From assembly GCF_000209165.1 (NCBI RefSeq), contig NC_009042.1:1116001-1180000 (forward strand): a stretch of DNA of 64,000 nt, in the 5' to 3' direction. The DNA is from Scheffersomyces stipitis CBS 6054. Taxonomy: Eukaryota > Ascomycota > Pichiomycetes > Serinales > Debaryomycetaceae. The position numbers and the translations under genes are program-made. How positions within the stretch are numbered: position 1 is the stretch's first letter; each line of letters opens with the position of its first letter. Below the pieces are notes generated by a model. It saw only the letters and a list, made by a program, of their open reading frames with translations. It was not told the DNA's origin and searched no databases. Shown here piece after piece: positions 20,824 through 38,242 of the stretch.

Positions 20824-23800
20824 ATCGATGTGATTATAGATTAGAGCTAGTAGAACTAACTTGGAATGTAAAGCTATAGATGACTATGGGTATCAGGATG
20901 TTTCAGATGATGAAACAGTGTATACAATGAATGTTATGATGATAGCAACTGTAGGGATGTACGGTTGTATGCCAAAGAGTGGACAACTTGAGTTAGGGAT
21001 AAGGAACGACTGGGGTTAGTAGGAAAAGGAGCGAAGAGTGTTTTTCACCACGGATAGATACACCGAGATATATAAGAAAGACACGAAAACAGGGCGAAAC
21101 TAAAAAGAAGCAGGGACTCAATTTTTTTGGCAAACCACCCACAAGAGAATATTAAAGCCATAATATATTTTGCAAGGAGGTAGCCAATGTTTTCATGTCG
21201 GGCCAATCCCTGGCTCACTATGAGGCTGGCTCTGACAAAAGATAAACAAAGGTGCCGAAAAATATTCACAAAAACGCGAAGTCGGTGAAATTCACAAAAC
21301 TGCAAAGTCGGAAGTCAGCCCACCGGAACTTTGCAGGGCATCTTCTCGGTATTGGAGACGGTGGTTTTTTTACCAGAGGAGCACTAACATTTTCGTCAGG
21401 ATTGTGGTATTCTCGTCTCCCCGGAAGTGTTGTGAAAGTGGTGTTTTGATACTGAGTTTACAGAAGCATTTTGCAAAAATAGTATTGCCATAGTAATTCT
21501 ACTCTTCCAACTGGCGCTCTCTCTATCTGTACTGCTATACACTGCTTCATGCGCTCCTTGTTGCATAAATGTACATGTTCTACTAGTTCTGCCTACTACA
21601 ATCTCTTGCAAAAAGAGTACCTCGGTTTCCAATCATCCCGGTTCTCTTCTCACAAACCCCCGGAAAACACTCCCGAAGGAGGTGCGTCTAATACTGCTCG
21701 GCATTTCCGTTTTGGGACTTTTTCCTTCCACTTCCGTTCACAACTCGTTAACTTGGAACAATGCTTTTCCAGTATGTGCTCACGCTCGCCAGCCCGACCA
21801 GATTCGACCCATACCCAGCACGCTACAACGCCCACTACTGGACCACGCTGGATTCTTGACTAAAACAGGCAGTGAGCTCTCCCTACACTCGGTGGCCCAA
21901 TCTGCGGAATGCACCCACCCAGGCGCGAGCGGTGCTAATTGCTGGCTAGAATGCGACTTGTGGCAAGGAGAAAATTGCGCCAGCCCAGTATGTTACATCG
22001 ACTCCTGGTTGAAGCGCAGAAAGTTTTACCAGCAGTGCCGTCTAACCCATGCTGATCGTCTCTATCGTGAGTTGAAGTCTGAGAGCAAAAAAATTGCAAA
22101 ACACTTACAAAACGTTCACAAAACACGTTATCAGACAACACAACTTAGTGCAGTTCAATACGACATAAAATTACATGAAACAAACTTGACGCTCACCGTC
22201 GTGCTGATAGAACGTGGTACTGTTTTCTTTTCTTGTCTGGTAATCATTTCACACTGTTTTCTCGTCTTCTTGTCTAGTATGATTCTCGGGTAGATTTTTA
22301 TTTCGTCTTCACGGAACTCTTGCGTAGAGTCAGAGTGATTGTATTGTTCAAGTTGGGTTGAAAGTCGTCTTTGTTCTTCTTCTATTTTTTTTCCATTCCA
22401 TGGCTGTGCCTGGCGGCTAATAGAGTAGGTTTTGCAAAGCTTATTTTTCTCTCTGCATTTGAAGTCTCCAGGCCGCTGTACACGAAATTCCGGCTCGGTC
22501 TGGAGTAGCCACAATAGCAACGGTAACTACTAGATGTCGTCCTTTAGTCGGCCCTTAATCTCGTCTGGGTTGACCCTGTTACCACGTCATATCTGGCAGT
22601 AGATCAACGATGACGAAACGAGTGCGCTTGTGTCACATTTCTATGTACAGGTAATCTACTAGCCGAACCGATCGGGGACTGGCGGCAAAGTCGTAATAGA
22701 TCGTAACCAAAATTTCAGTGTTTCCATTTATCTAGGATGGCAACGTGAACATCGGCTCTGCGCTGCTGTCGATTACATATTTGTAGACTTTCATCTTCGT
22801 CTATCTGTTGGACATCTAGCCCAAACAAGATTCAACGTCTTATTTCCTGTATGCAGTCTAACGCTCTGTTATGCAACATTACGCTGCTGATGAAAACCGT
22901 TCTTGTCTTGATCAGTAAGCGTCTGAAAAAGTCTTTGTTCTGCATCTCCAGTAGATTAACTCAAATCACCGTTCAGGTTACATGTGTGGCTCGAGCAAAC
23001 TCTTCTCAAACCATTCGGATCTAGACCACAAAAACTGATTTGTATGCATGAGAACAGTAATGCAAAATTTTACATCAAATCATGTCAAGCTAATCAATCA
23101 ACCTTCTTCCACCCGGTTTCATACTTTTCGAGTACTACGAGAAGGTTCCTCACTTTGGCAATGAAAGTGGTTCAACTGACAACATCAAAAAAATTTATTT
23201 GGTCATATTCAAGCACATCGAAGTTCTTCCTTGCTACCTTGTGATATCGACTAGCAACACCATGCTGTTATGCATTGCATGAATCTGCTTCAACGGTTTT
23301 TTAGAATGTCAGCCATACAGTTATGAAAATTTTTACTCATGCACAATCATAAACTATTAGGAATCAAATAGATACCGGTGATCCGATAATTTACAGTTTA
23401 TCTGTATGGTCGGAATAGCTTATGGTTGGAAGTTGTCATGTAGTCATGTAACAGATTGGGATGCAAGTCTGGACCGTCGTTGTGATGTTGTAATAATTCA
23501 GAAAGGGAATAATGTATTACTTGAAAAGCTTTAGATAACGGGAAGCCCCAAGGGAAGAATAGTCAATAAACCTGACGTTCCAAAGAAACAGTAGTCTTGA
23601 TCAAATATGTATAATATTCTAACGAGCTATGGTTCAAGTGTTCTCGATTTTGGAGTGATACGACTTCTGAGTTTTCATGTAACTATTAGTTTGTGAAATC
23701 GATATGAAACCGAAAAAGTTACTGTTTAAAGAATATTTGAAGAGGGAACTGACGTCTATTATTGAATATATTAAGGGAAGCTTTCCAAGTCTCAGCACGG

Positions 23801-25646
23801 AGTCATGATTTATTCGAGCTTGTAATCTGCTAATTAATGCCAAATGAAAATTGTACAGCTATACTTCTAACTTTCTTGATTACTTCAAGTTAAAAACAAG
23901 GTTTATGCAGCTTCACCTATTTGCACATTGTTGCTTCTCTTATTATGGGGAGCTTTGTTGAGGGAACAGTTCGATAAGAATGATCGATATTCAATACTAT
24001 TACGACCAAATAAAAAATGAGGGAAGTTGCTCTATACTGATATACATGGCAGCTTGGCTCAACAATCGGAAATAGGAGTGTGTTCGCACACAGTCCACCC
24101 TTTGCTGATGTTGGTCAAAATAATTTTACGATTGACTAAGATTGGTTCACGTCTGGACCGTAAACCGATCCATGATATCCTCTCGAAATAATATTGTCAT
24201 CTACGTACTCTTCTCTTTTGCGCCAATACTTTCCACAACTTCTATAGATGCGATGAATTGAAAGAATGCCGTGGTTCCAGAACACTCTTGTGGCATATAT
24301 ATATCCCATATTATATGAAGTTGAAAAAAGTGAGCATGCACGCTTAATATTTAGTTGCAATATTTTCAACGCAGCTCATAAAGTAACATTGCGGAGCGAA
24401 TTTTTTGAAGGCATCAGGATATGCACACTGATGCCTAGCCGGAACCAAACCCCTGCAATAATAAGTGGACATCAATTATGTATATGCAGTGCCACAAATA
24501 ACCTAATCTAGGAAATACGAATTACAAGCTGTCATCAACTAAAATTCGTAAATTTTCTCCTTTGTCAACCTTTACTGATACTTTGAATGATGCGTCTTTA
24601 AAATTGCCCACGCTGATTACCGAATTATCGAATCATCATCGTCTTCTCTGCCATATTTTGACGTGTTGTTTTTAGTATCTACTAATTGGTAAAAACTATA
24701 CGCGCTAGGGTGTAACTAACCGAAACGAGCGATCTCGCCAGCCGGAAGACCCTCGTTGGATACTAATGCCGCAGGTCATGTTCCCGATATATATACTGGG
24801 CATTTAAGGAGGCACTTTAAATCAAGTCGCCAGTTGGTGATCTGCACTAAAATTGATTGCGGAGTCTAAAATATTATTTTTCGTTTCCTATTTTTTGCAA
24901 CTTTAAGATTGGGATATTTGTTGATAAAGAATATGGTAAATGAACATTGGTCTGGTCCATCAAGTTGAAGGAGAAATTGGATAGAATGCCTTAAAATTCC
25001 AATTATCTTACCATTTTTCGCTCCTATCAAAATTGAGGGGATAGCTAACAACACAAATATTTTGCAACTGTGTGATGGAGCAGAAGTCAAGCCAATTAAT
25101 CAATTGTGAAGAAGTCTACTGGTATTACCAACGAATAATTCGTGGTGACCCTAATTGAGAAGATACTCTTCGGTAAGTCTTGGCTCTGGCCAAAAGAGAA
25201 TCAGTCCCCAAGTTGTAGATACAAATGAGCAAGATCATCATTGTATATGTTATTTTGCATATTATTATAATCCTTGACTAACATTATCGGACAACTTATG
25301 GGTATCCCAATGGAGTTATTCATACTCTCAATCCAACAAACTATGGCCATGTCCTTTTGAAAAATTTTCAACCCCAAAATCTAATGTATGTATCTTTTCT
25401 AAAATTTTAATCAATCGTATGTGCTGTCGTACAACAAGTTCGTAATTGGATTAGATAATACTCCTTTCTTCTTGATGAAGACGGTACAGTTTTTATTTTA
25501 ACAATTTGCTTGATTTGTGAGTAAGTGTGTTATACATGAGATATGGCTATCTTCAGAAAGCCGAAAGTCGGATTTTTGCTATTTAAATAAGACTTCTCCC
25601 CTGGCTTAATGAGTAATTCAGACAAGTAAAGTCAGGTAAAACAAAG
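20824..25646. other. 4.8-kb gene-poor region between TOS1 and the repeat-protein gene
   Basis: The longest stretch without a supported gene. No ATG-started frame exceeds about 125 codons and none has recognisable homology. A 203-codon plus-strand frame at 21682..22293 begins with GTG and has no useful ATG. I looked for LTR ends (TG...CA with short direct repeats), tRNA boxes and degenerate transposon frames and found none I could support. There is a small inverted repeat with a TTCG loop at 24079..24092. The right end is the repeat-protein promoter with a TATA-like TATTTAAATA (25580..25589). Confidence 0.5.
25580..25589 (+). promoter_or_regulatory. TATA-like element of the repeat-protein gene
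   Basis: TATTTAAATA about 60 nt upstream of the ATG at 25647, in an AT-rich leader. Position fits a yeast TATA element. Confidence 0.4.
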
Positions 25647-28600
25647 ATGCATCCTTCGCTACTAACCTTTCTACTCTTGTGGGCAAGTTTTGTGGCTTCC
25701 CATGATACTCCCAAACATCCTCCTCCTGCTCCTCCTCCTCCTCATTATCCTCCGTACCCGGTAGTTTCAACTGTCACCAAGACATGGACTGGTTCCGTTA
25801 TCACTGCTACCACAGGTTCTCTTTGCCCTAAGAAGGGCTATTGTTATCCAACTGGCGTAACAGTCTTGGTTCCAATTCCAACTATAACTTCCACTACTTG
25901 TAATTCAAAGGCTGTACCAGGTGTCTCTACAAAGAAGGCCGTACCTGGTCAAACTGCTACTGTCTTTATCTTGCAGCCTAACAACAAGCCTCCTTGTGCA
26001 CCAACTACAACTTATGTGGCAACGACCGTGACTTGGTTGGGACCATCAACAACTGTGACTGTGCAACCTGCTCGTGGTGGAACTACAGGTACTGTGTACA
26101 TCAAGCTTCCAATTCCAACTGTGACTTCCACTACTTGTAATTCAAAGGCTGTACCAGGTGTCTCTACAAAGAAGGCCGTACCTGGTCAAACTGCTACTGT
26201 CTTTATCTTGCAGCCTAACAACAAGCCTCCTTGTGCACCAACTACAACCTATGTGACAACGACCGTGACTTGGTTGGGACCATCAACAACTCTTACTGTC
26301 CCACCTCCTCCTGGTGGAACTACAGGTACTGTGTACATCAAGCTTCCAATTCCAACTGTGACTTCCACTACTTGTAATTCAAAGGCTGTACCAGGTGTCT
26401 CTACAAAGAAGGCCGTACCTGGTCAAACTGCTACTGTCTTTATATTGCAGCCTAACAACAAGCCTCCTTGTGCACCAACTACAACTTATGTGACAACGAC
26501 CGTGACTTGGTTGGGACCATCAACAACTGTGACTGTGCAACCTGCTCGTGGTGGAACTACAGGTACTGTGTACATAAAGCTTCCAATTCCAACTGTGACT
26601 TCCACTACTTGTAATTCAAAGGCTGTACCAGGTGTCTCTACAAAGAAGGCCGTACCTGGTCAAACTGCTACTGTCTTTATCTTGCAGCCTAACAACAAGC
26701 CTCCTTGTGCACCAACTACAACTTATGTGACAACGACCGTGACTTGGTTGGGACCATCAACAACTCTTACTGTCCCACCTCCTCCTGGTGGAACTACAGG
26801 TACTGTGTACATCAAGCTTCCAATTCCAACTGTGACTTCCACTACTTGTAATTCAAAGGCTGTCCCAGGTGTCTCTACAAAGAAGGCCATTCCCGGTCAA
26901 ACTGCTACTGTCTTTATCTTGCAGCCTAACAACAAGCCTCCTTGTGCACCAACTACAACTTATGTGACAACGACCGTGACTTGGTTGGGACCATCAACAA
27001 CTGTGACTGTGCAACCTGCTCGTGGTGGAACTACAGGTACTGTGTACATCAAGCTTCCAATTCCAACTGTGACTTCCACTACTTGTAATTCAAAGGCTGT
27101 ACCAGGTGTCTCTACAAAGAAGGCCGTACCTGGTCAAACTGCTACTGTCTTTATATTGCAGCCTAACAACAAGCCTCCTTGTGCACCAACTACAACTTAT
27201 GTGACAACGACCGTGACTTGGTTGGGACCATCAACAACTGTGACTGTGCAACCTGCTCGTGGTGGAACTACAGGTACTGTGTACATCAAGCTTCCAATTC
27301 CAACTGTGACTTCCACTACTTGTAATTCAAAGGCTGTCCCAGGTGTCTCTACAAAGAAGGCCATTCCCGGTCAAACTGCTACTGTCTTTATCTTGCAGCC
27401 TAACAACAAGCCTCCTTGTGCACCAACTACAACTTATGTGACAACGACCGTGACTTGGTTGGGACCATCAACAACTGTGACTGTGCAACCTGCTCGTGGT
27501 GGAACTACAGGTACTGTGTACATAAAGCTTCCAATTCCAACTGTGACTTCCACTACTTGTAATTCAAAGGCTGTACCAGGTGTCTCTACAAAGAAGGCCA
27601 TTCCCGGTCAAACTGCTACTGTCTTTATCTTGCAGCCTAACAACAAGCCTCCTTGTGCACCAACTACAACCTATGTGACAACGACCGTGACTTGGTTGGG
27701 ACCATCAACAACTCTTACTGTCCCACCTCCTCCTGGTGGAACTACAGGTACTGTGTACATCAAGCTTCCAATTCCAACTGTGACTTCCACTACTTGTAAT
27801 TCAAAGGCTGTCCCAGGTGTCTCTACAAAGAAGGCCATTCCCGGTCAAACTGCTACTGTCTTTATCTTGCAGCCTAACAACAAGCCTCCTTGTGCACCAA
27901 CTACAACTTATGTGACAACGACCGTGACTTGGTTGGGACCATCAACAACTGTGACTGTGCAACCTGCTCGTGGTGGAACTACAGGTACTGTGTACATAAA
28001 GCTTCCAATTCCAACTGTGACTTCCACTACTTGTAATTCAAAGGCTGTACCAGGTGTCTCTACAAAGAAGGCCGTACCTGGTCAAACTGCTACTGTCTTT
28101 ATCTTGCAGCCTAACAACAAGCCTCCTTGTGCACCAACTACAACCTATGTGACAACGACCGTGACTTGGTTGGGACCATCAACAACTCTTACTGTCCCAC
28201 CTCCTCCTGGTGGAACTACAGGTACTGTGTACATCAAGCTTCCAATTCCAACTGTGACTTCCACTACTTGTAATTCAAAGGCTGTCCCAGGTGTCTCTAC
28301 AAAGAAGGCCATTCCCGGTCAAACTGCTACTGTCTTTATCTTGCAGCCTAACAACAAGCCTCCTTGTGCACCAACTACAACTTATGTGACAACGACCGTG
28401 ACTTGGTTGGGACCATCAACAACTGTGACTGTGCAACCTGCTCGTGGTGGAACTACAGGTACTGTGTACATAAAGCTTCCAATTCCAACTGTGACTTCCA
28501 CTACTTGTAATTCAAAGGCTGTACCAGGTGTCTCTACAAAGAAGGCCGTACCTGGTCAAACTGCTACTGTCTTTATCTTGCAGCCTAACAACAAGCCTCC

Positions 28601-30194
28601 TTGTGCACCAACTACAACCTATGTGACAACGACCGTGACTTGGTTGGGACCATCAACAACTCTTACTGTCCCACCTCCTCCTGGTGGAACTACAGGTACT
28701 GTGTACATCAAGCTTCCAATTCCAACTGTGACTTCCACTACTTGTAATTCAAAGGCTGTCCCAGGTGTCTCTACAAAGAAGGCCGTACCTGGTAAAACTG
28801 CTACTGTCTTTATCTTGCAGCCTAACAACAAGCCTCCTTGTGCACCAACTACAACCTATGTGACAACGACCGTGACTTGGTTGGGAACATCAACAACTGT
28901 GACTGTCCCACCTCCTCCTGGTGGAACTACAGGTACTGTGTACATAAAGCTTCCAATTCCAACTGTGACTTCCACTACTTGTAATTCAAAGGCTGTCCCA
29001 GGTGTCTCTACAAAGAAGGCCGTACCTGGTCAAACTGCTACTGTCTTTATCTTGCAGCCTAACAACAAGCCTCCTTGTGCACCAACTACAACCTATGTGA
29101 CAACGACCGTGACTTGGTTGGGACCATCAACAACTCTTACTGTCCCACCTCCTCCTGGTGGAACTACAGGTACTGTGTACATCAAGCTTCCAATTCCAAC
29201 TGTGACTTCCACTACTTGTAATTCAAAGGCTGTACCAGGTGTCTCTACAAAGAAGGCCGTACCTGGTCAAACTGCTACTGTCTTTATATTGCAGCCTAAC
29301 AACAAGCCTCCTTGTGCACCAACTACAACCTATGTGACAACGACCGTGACTTGGTTGGGACCATCAACAACTCTTACTGTCCCACCTCCTCCTGGTGGAA
29401 CTACAGGTACTGTGTACATCAAGCTTCCAATTCCAACTGTGACTTCCACTACTTGTAATTCAAAGGCTGTCCCAGGTGTCTCTACAAAGAAGGCCGTACC
29501 TGGTCAAACTGCTACTGTCTTTATCTTGCAGCCTAACAACAAGCCTCCTTGTGCACCAACTACAACCTATGTGACAACGACCGTGACTTGGTTGGGAACA
29601 TCAACAACTGTGACTGTGCCACCTCCTCCTGGTGGAACTACAGGTACTGTGTACATAAAGCTTCCAATTCCAACTGTGACTTCCACTACTTGTAATTCAA
29701 AGGCTGTCCCAGGTGTCTCTACAAAGAAGGCCGTACCTGGTCAAACTGCTACTGTCTTTATCTTGCAGCCTAACGACAAGCCTCCTTGCCGTCCACCTGT
29801 TGGACTTGCTGTGCCAGCGGCAGCTCCACTTGCTATTGAAGTTCAAGCTAACAGTGCCTCTACTACAGAGGATGCTATAGCTACCACTCAACCAACACTT
29901 TCATCAGATGTATCAACTTCTACAGGCGTTGCTGAAGTAGCTCCAGAAGCAGTCGGCCAGATTCAGCCACTTGGACTTGCAGTACCAGCCGCAGCTCCAC
30001 TTGGCATTCAACCAGAAGCAAATAGTGCATCTGCGACAGAGGCAGCTACAGTAGCTTCAACTGTTCAAACAAGTTCATCTGATGTCCCAGCAGCTAGTGA
30101 CGATGCAGAAGTAGCTCCAGAATCGGTTGTGGATCCTGTACCAAGTCCCAAACCAGTTGAATTTTATGGTAACGGCACTTCGCCAATTGGTTAA
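25647..30194 (+). CDS. secreted tandem-repeat surface protein, 1515 aa
   Basis: A large secreted or wall protein that I do not recognise as a named family. It has an N-terminal signal peptide (MHPSLLTFLLLWASFVAS), a short Pro/His-rich segment, a lead-in that resembles the repeat, then 16 full copies and one partial copy of a 79-residue repeat. Each repeat contains two Cys (TSTTCNSK and NKPPCAP), a Thr-rich strand TTTYVTTTVTWLG and a linker of either VTVQPARGG or LTVPPPPGG. The C-terminal 140 residues hold two degenerate copies of a Pro/Ala/Ser module starting GLAVPAAAPL. The protein ends in EFYGNGTSPIG, with no hydrophobic GPI tail, so it is either released, disulfide-linked or wall-bound another way. 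Thr-rich Cys-paired repeats suggest an adhesin or wall-structural role; this is inference. It sits alone in a gene-poor region. Confidence 0.88.
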   Translation: MHPSLLTFLLLWASFVASHDTPKHPPPAPPPPHYPPYPVVSTVTKTWTGSVITATTGSLCPKKGYCYPTGVTVLVPIPTITSTTCNSKAVPGVSTKKAVPGQTATVFILQPNNKPPCAPTTTYVATTVTWLGPSTTVTVQPARGGTTGTVYIKLPIPTVTSTTCNSKAVPGVSTKKAVPGQTATVFILQPNNKPPCAPTTTYVTTTVTWLGPSTTLTVPPPPGGTTGTVYIKLPIPTVTSTTCNSKAVPGVSTKKAVPGQTATVFILQPNNKPPCAPTTTYVTTTVTWLGPSTTVTVQPARGGTTGTVYIKLPIPTVTSTTCNSKAVPGVSTKKAVPGQTATVFILQPNNKPPCAPTTTYVTTTVTWLGPSTTLTVPPPPGGTTGTVYIKLPIPTVTSTTCNSKAVPGVSTKKAIPGQTATVFILQPNNKPPCAPTTTYVTTTVTWLGPSTTVTVQPARGGTTGTVYIKLPIPTVTSTTCNSKAVPGVSTKKAVPGQTATVFILQPNNKPPCAPTTTYVTTTVTWLGPSTTVTVQPARGGTTGTVYIKLPIPTVTSTTCNSKAVPGVSTKKAIPGQTATVFILQPNNKPPCAPTTTYVTTTVTWLGPSTTVTVQPARGGTTGTVYIKLPIPTVTSTTCNSKAVPGVSTKKAIPGQTATVFILQPNNKPPCAPTTTYVTTTVTWLGPSTTLTVPPPPGGTTGTVYIKLPIPTVTSTTCNSKAVPGVSTKKAIPGQTATVFILQPNNKPPCAPTTTYVTTTVTWLGPSTTVTVQPARGGTTGTVYIKLPIPTVTSTTCNSKAVPGVSTKKAVPGQTATVFILQPNNKPPCAPTTTYVTTTVTWLGPSTTLTVPPPPGGTTGTVYIKLPIPTVTSTTCNSKAVPGVSTKKAIPGQTATVFILQPNNKPPCAPTTTYVTTTVTWLGPSTTVTVQPARGGTTGTVYIKLPIPTVTSTTCNSKAVPGVSTKKAVPGQTATVFILQPNNKPPCAPTTTYVTTTVTWLGPSTTLTVPPPPGGTTGTVYIKLPIPTVTSTTCNSKAVPGVSTKKAVPGKTATVFILQPNNKPPCAPTTTYVTTTVTWLGTSTTVTVPPPPGGTTGTVYIKLPIPTVTSTTCNSKAVPGVSTKKAVPGQTATVFILQPNNKPPCAPTTTYVTTTVTWLGPSTTLTVPPPPGGTTGTVYIKLPIPTVTSTTCNSKAVPGVSTKKAVPGQTATVFILQPNNKPPCAPTTTYVTTTVTWLGPSTTLTVPPPPGGTTGTVYIKLPIPTVTSTTCNSKAVPGVSTKKAVPGQTATVFILQPNNKPPCAPTTTYVTTTVTWLGTSTTVTVPPPPGGTTGTVYIKLPIPTVTSTTCNSKAVPGVSTKKAVPGQTATVFILQPNDKPPCRPPVGLAVPAAAPLAIEVQANSASTTEDAIATTQPTLSSDVSTSTGVAEVAPEAVGQIQPLGLAVPAAAPLGIQPEANSASATEAATVASTVQTSSSDVPAASDDAEVAPESVVDPVPSPKPVEFYGNGTSPIG
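25881..29789 (+). repeat. 237-bp coding tandem repeat, 16 full copies plus a 117-nt partial copy
   Basis: The phrase encoding T-[VI]-T-S-T-T-C-N-S-K recurs every 237 nt from 25881 to 29673 (16 x 237 = 3792 nt exactly), followed by 39 more codons of a 17th copy to 29789. No indel is visible. Copies differ at only a few sites: AVPG or AIPG, QPAR or PPPP linker, and a handful of silent changes (ATC/ATA, ACT/ACC). Near-identity at silent sites points to ongoing homogenisation by unequal exchange or gene conversion. Confidence 0.97.
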
Positions 30195-36627
<6,433 letters not shown>

Positions 36628-37050
36628 TTAGGCAGGGACTAACCACAACATGTAACTCTCTGGCATTCATAGAAACCATGCTAGCATAGCTTTGTTCACT
36701 TCATTGATGATTGCACGATCAATTGGAGCAAATAGACTGTAATGGACAGAACAATCTGTTGATGCTTATTTTCTTCGTTCCATACCATAACTCCATTACA
36801 ATTCAATAACTCCATTACTCCATAAACTCTACTATTATTCCATTACCTGTTATTCCACTATCTATTGATACATTGTCAATTGTCGATTATTACATTACAA
36901 CCATAATCATTTCAGTTAAACAATTACAATCCAACCTCTTTACTTTACAGCTCTAGATTTCCTTGATCCCATCATTACCTTACATTACGATTATTCTATT
37001 TTTCTAGGTATATTATAGTTATTGCAATATTATCGTACAGTGTAGAATAA
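36628..37050. other. convergent 3' intergenic region, ARF gene / RKI1
   Basis: 423 nt between two convergent stop codons. It is low in G, with recurring CCATTAC words from 36785 to 36870. Probably terminator and poly(A) sequence for both genes. Confidence 0.45.
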
Positions 37051-37821
37051 CTAGATAGACCAGATATTGACCTGACCATCCTGTTCGCCAAAGTATGACT
37101 TCGCAGCCATCGATGTGAACAAGCCAGTTTCAACTACACCTACAAGGGCCTTGATCTGGTCGTGCAAAGCCTTTGGGTCCTTGATGGCGCCAAAATCGGC
37201 ATCGAGCAAGAAGTTGTTGTTGTCGGTGATAATTGGACCAGCCTTAGCCGAACCTCCTTGTCTGAGATTCACAGTGATTGCACCCAATTTTTTCAAGTCT
37301 TGGATGACTTTAGCATACGAGTTAGGCACGATTTCTATAGGAACACCCTGTTTCCACTGGATACCCAAGTTGTCAGACTTCTTACGGTAGTCTGCCACAA
37401 CTACAAATGTCTTTGCACTGGCTGCTACCAACTTTTCCTGGAACAAACAGGCACCCCCACCTTTAATCAAGTTCAAGGCAGGGTCCACTTCATCAGCACC
37501 ATCGAAAGCAATGTCAATTTCTGGAAACTGCTCAATAGCACCCAACTTCAAGCCATTGTCGATAATCAACTGTTTAGATTGGAATCCAGTAGGAATGCAA
37601 ACGAACGAGTCCTTGTTGGCTAGTTGACCAATACGTTCAGCTACGTAAACGACAGTCGAGCCAGATCCAATACCCACGACCTTGGCAGAGACGGGAAAAT
37701 TCTCATCCACAGCTTGGTAGGCAGCGGATTTCTTTGCTTGTTCCACAAGGGAGAGAGACGACATTCTACGAATACTGTTCAGACAAGCTCGAGATAAGAA
37801 CAATTGGCGACGCAACAACAT
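37051..37821 (-). CDS. RKI1: ribose-5-phosphate ketol-isomerase
   Basis: Interconverts ribose 5-phosphate and ribulose 5-phosphate in the non-oxidative pentose phosphate pathway. The 256-aa protein carries the RpiA-type motifs [15 protein letters not shown] (about 51-65), [18 protein letters not shown] and [13 protein letters not shown], then [10 protein letters not shown] and [13 protein letters not shown]. Two starts are possible. The first ATG (37821) adds 19 residues, [19 protein letters not shown], with five Arg and no acids, which looks like a mitochondrial presequence. The second ATG (37764) starts at MSSLSL, closer to the yeast cytosolic protein. The first has C at -3 and the second A at -3, so leaky scanning could give both. 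Divergent with RPS7. Confidence 0.96.
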
Positions 37822-38199
37822 TTGTGGTGGTCCACCATGGTATGGAGCAATGTACTCCAGATATTGGACATACTCCTACACATTGTGGTCACGTGAAAAG
37901 ATGGAAAAGATCAGACAGTGCCGGACTCGTATAACCAAAATGTTTCCTACAAATACAGAGAGAGAGAGCTAGTTGTCATTGGGTGTAGTGATGAGGTCGT
38001 ATACACTCGGATTCTGGACCATTACGTTCCAATATCAACTGAATGTCAGTGTTCAAATGGTAGCACAATTTCTTATGAAAACAAAACAGCTGACAGCAGC
38101 CAATTCTATTCTACTCTGGAATTTGTAGGAAGGTGGAAGGTGGAAGAAGTGAAGAGCTAGACGAAATAGGATGGACGGGACGGATATTCCAAATTTCTA

Positions 38200-38205
38200 C
38201 ACGTG
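38200..38205. promoter_or_regulatory. Cbf1-type CACGTG site, RPS7 promoter (first)
   Basis: ACACGTGAC, 330 nt upstream of the RPS7 ATG. Cbf1 sites occur in ribosomal-protein promoters of the Candida clade. Confidence 0.5.
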
Positions 38206-38236
38206 ACACACGCTATTGAAAAAGCAGTCATGTAAA

Positions 38237-38242
38237 CACGTG
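38237..38242. promoter_or_regulatory. Cbf1-type CACGTG site, RPS7 promoter (second)
   Basis: ACACGTGAT, 32 nt to the right of the first CACGTG. The paired spacing supports a functional Cbf1 module. Confidence 0.5.

Noticed and set aside
21682..22293. 203-codon plus-strand open frame in the gene desert
   Set aside because: It starts with GTG, has no useful ATG, shows no homology, and its composition looks like non-coding DNA.
20824..25646. Solo LTR or decayed retrotransposon
   Set aside because: TGTTG and CAACA words are present, but none pair with a plausible length and matching short target duplications, and no pol or gag fragments were recognised.
25881..29789. CRISPR-like array
   Set aside because: The repeat is a 237-bp coding tandem in one continuous frame with no spacers; it encodes protein.
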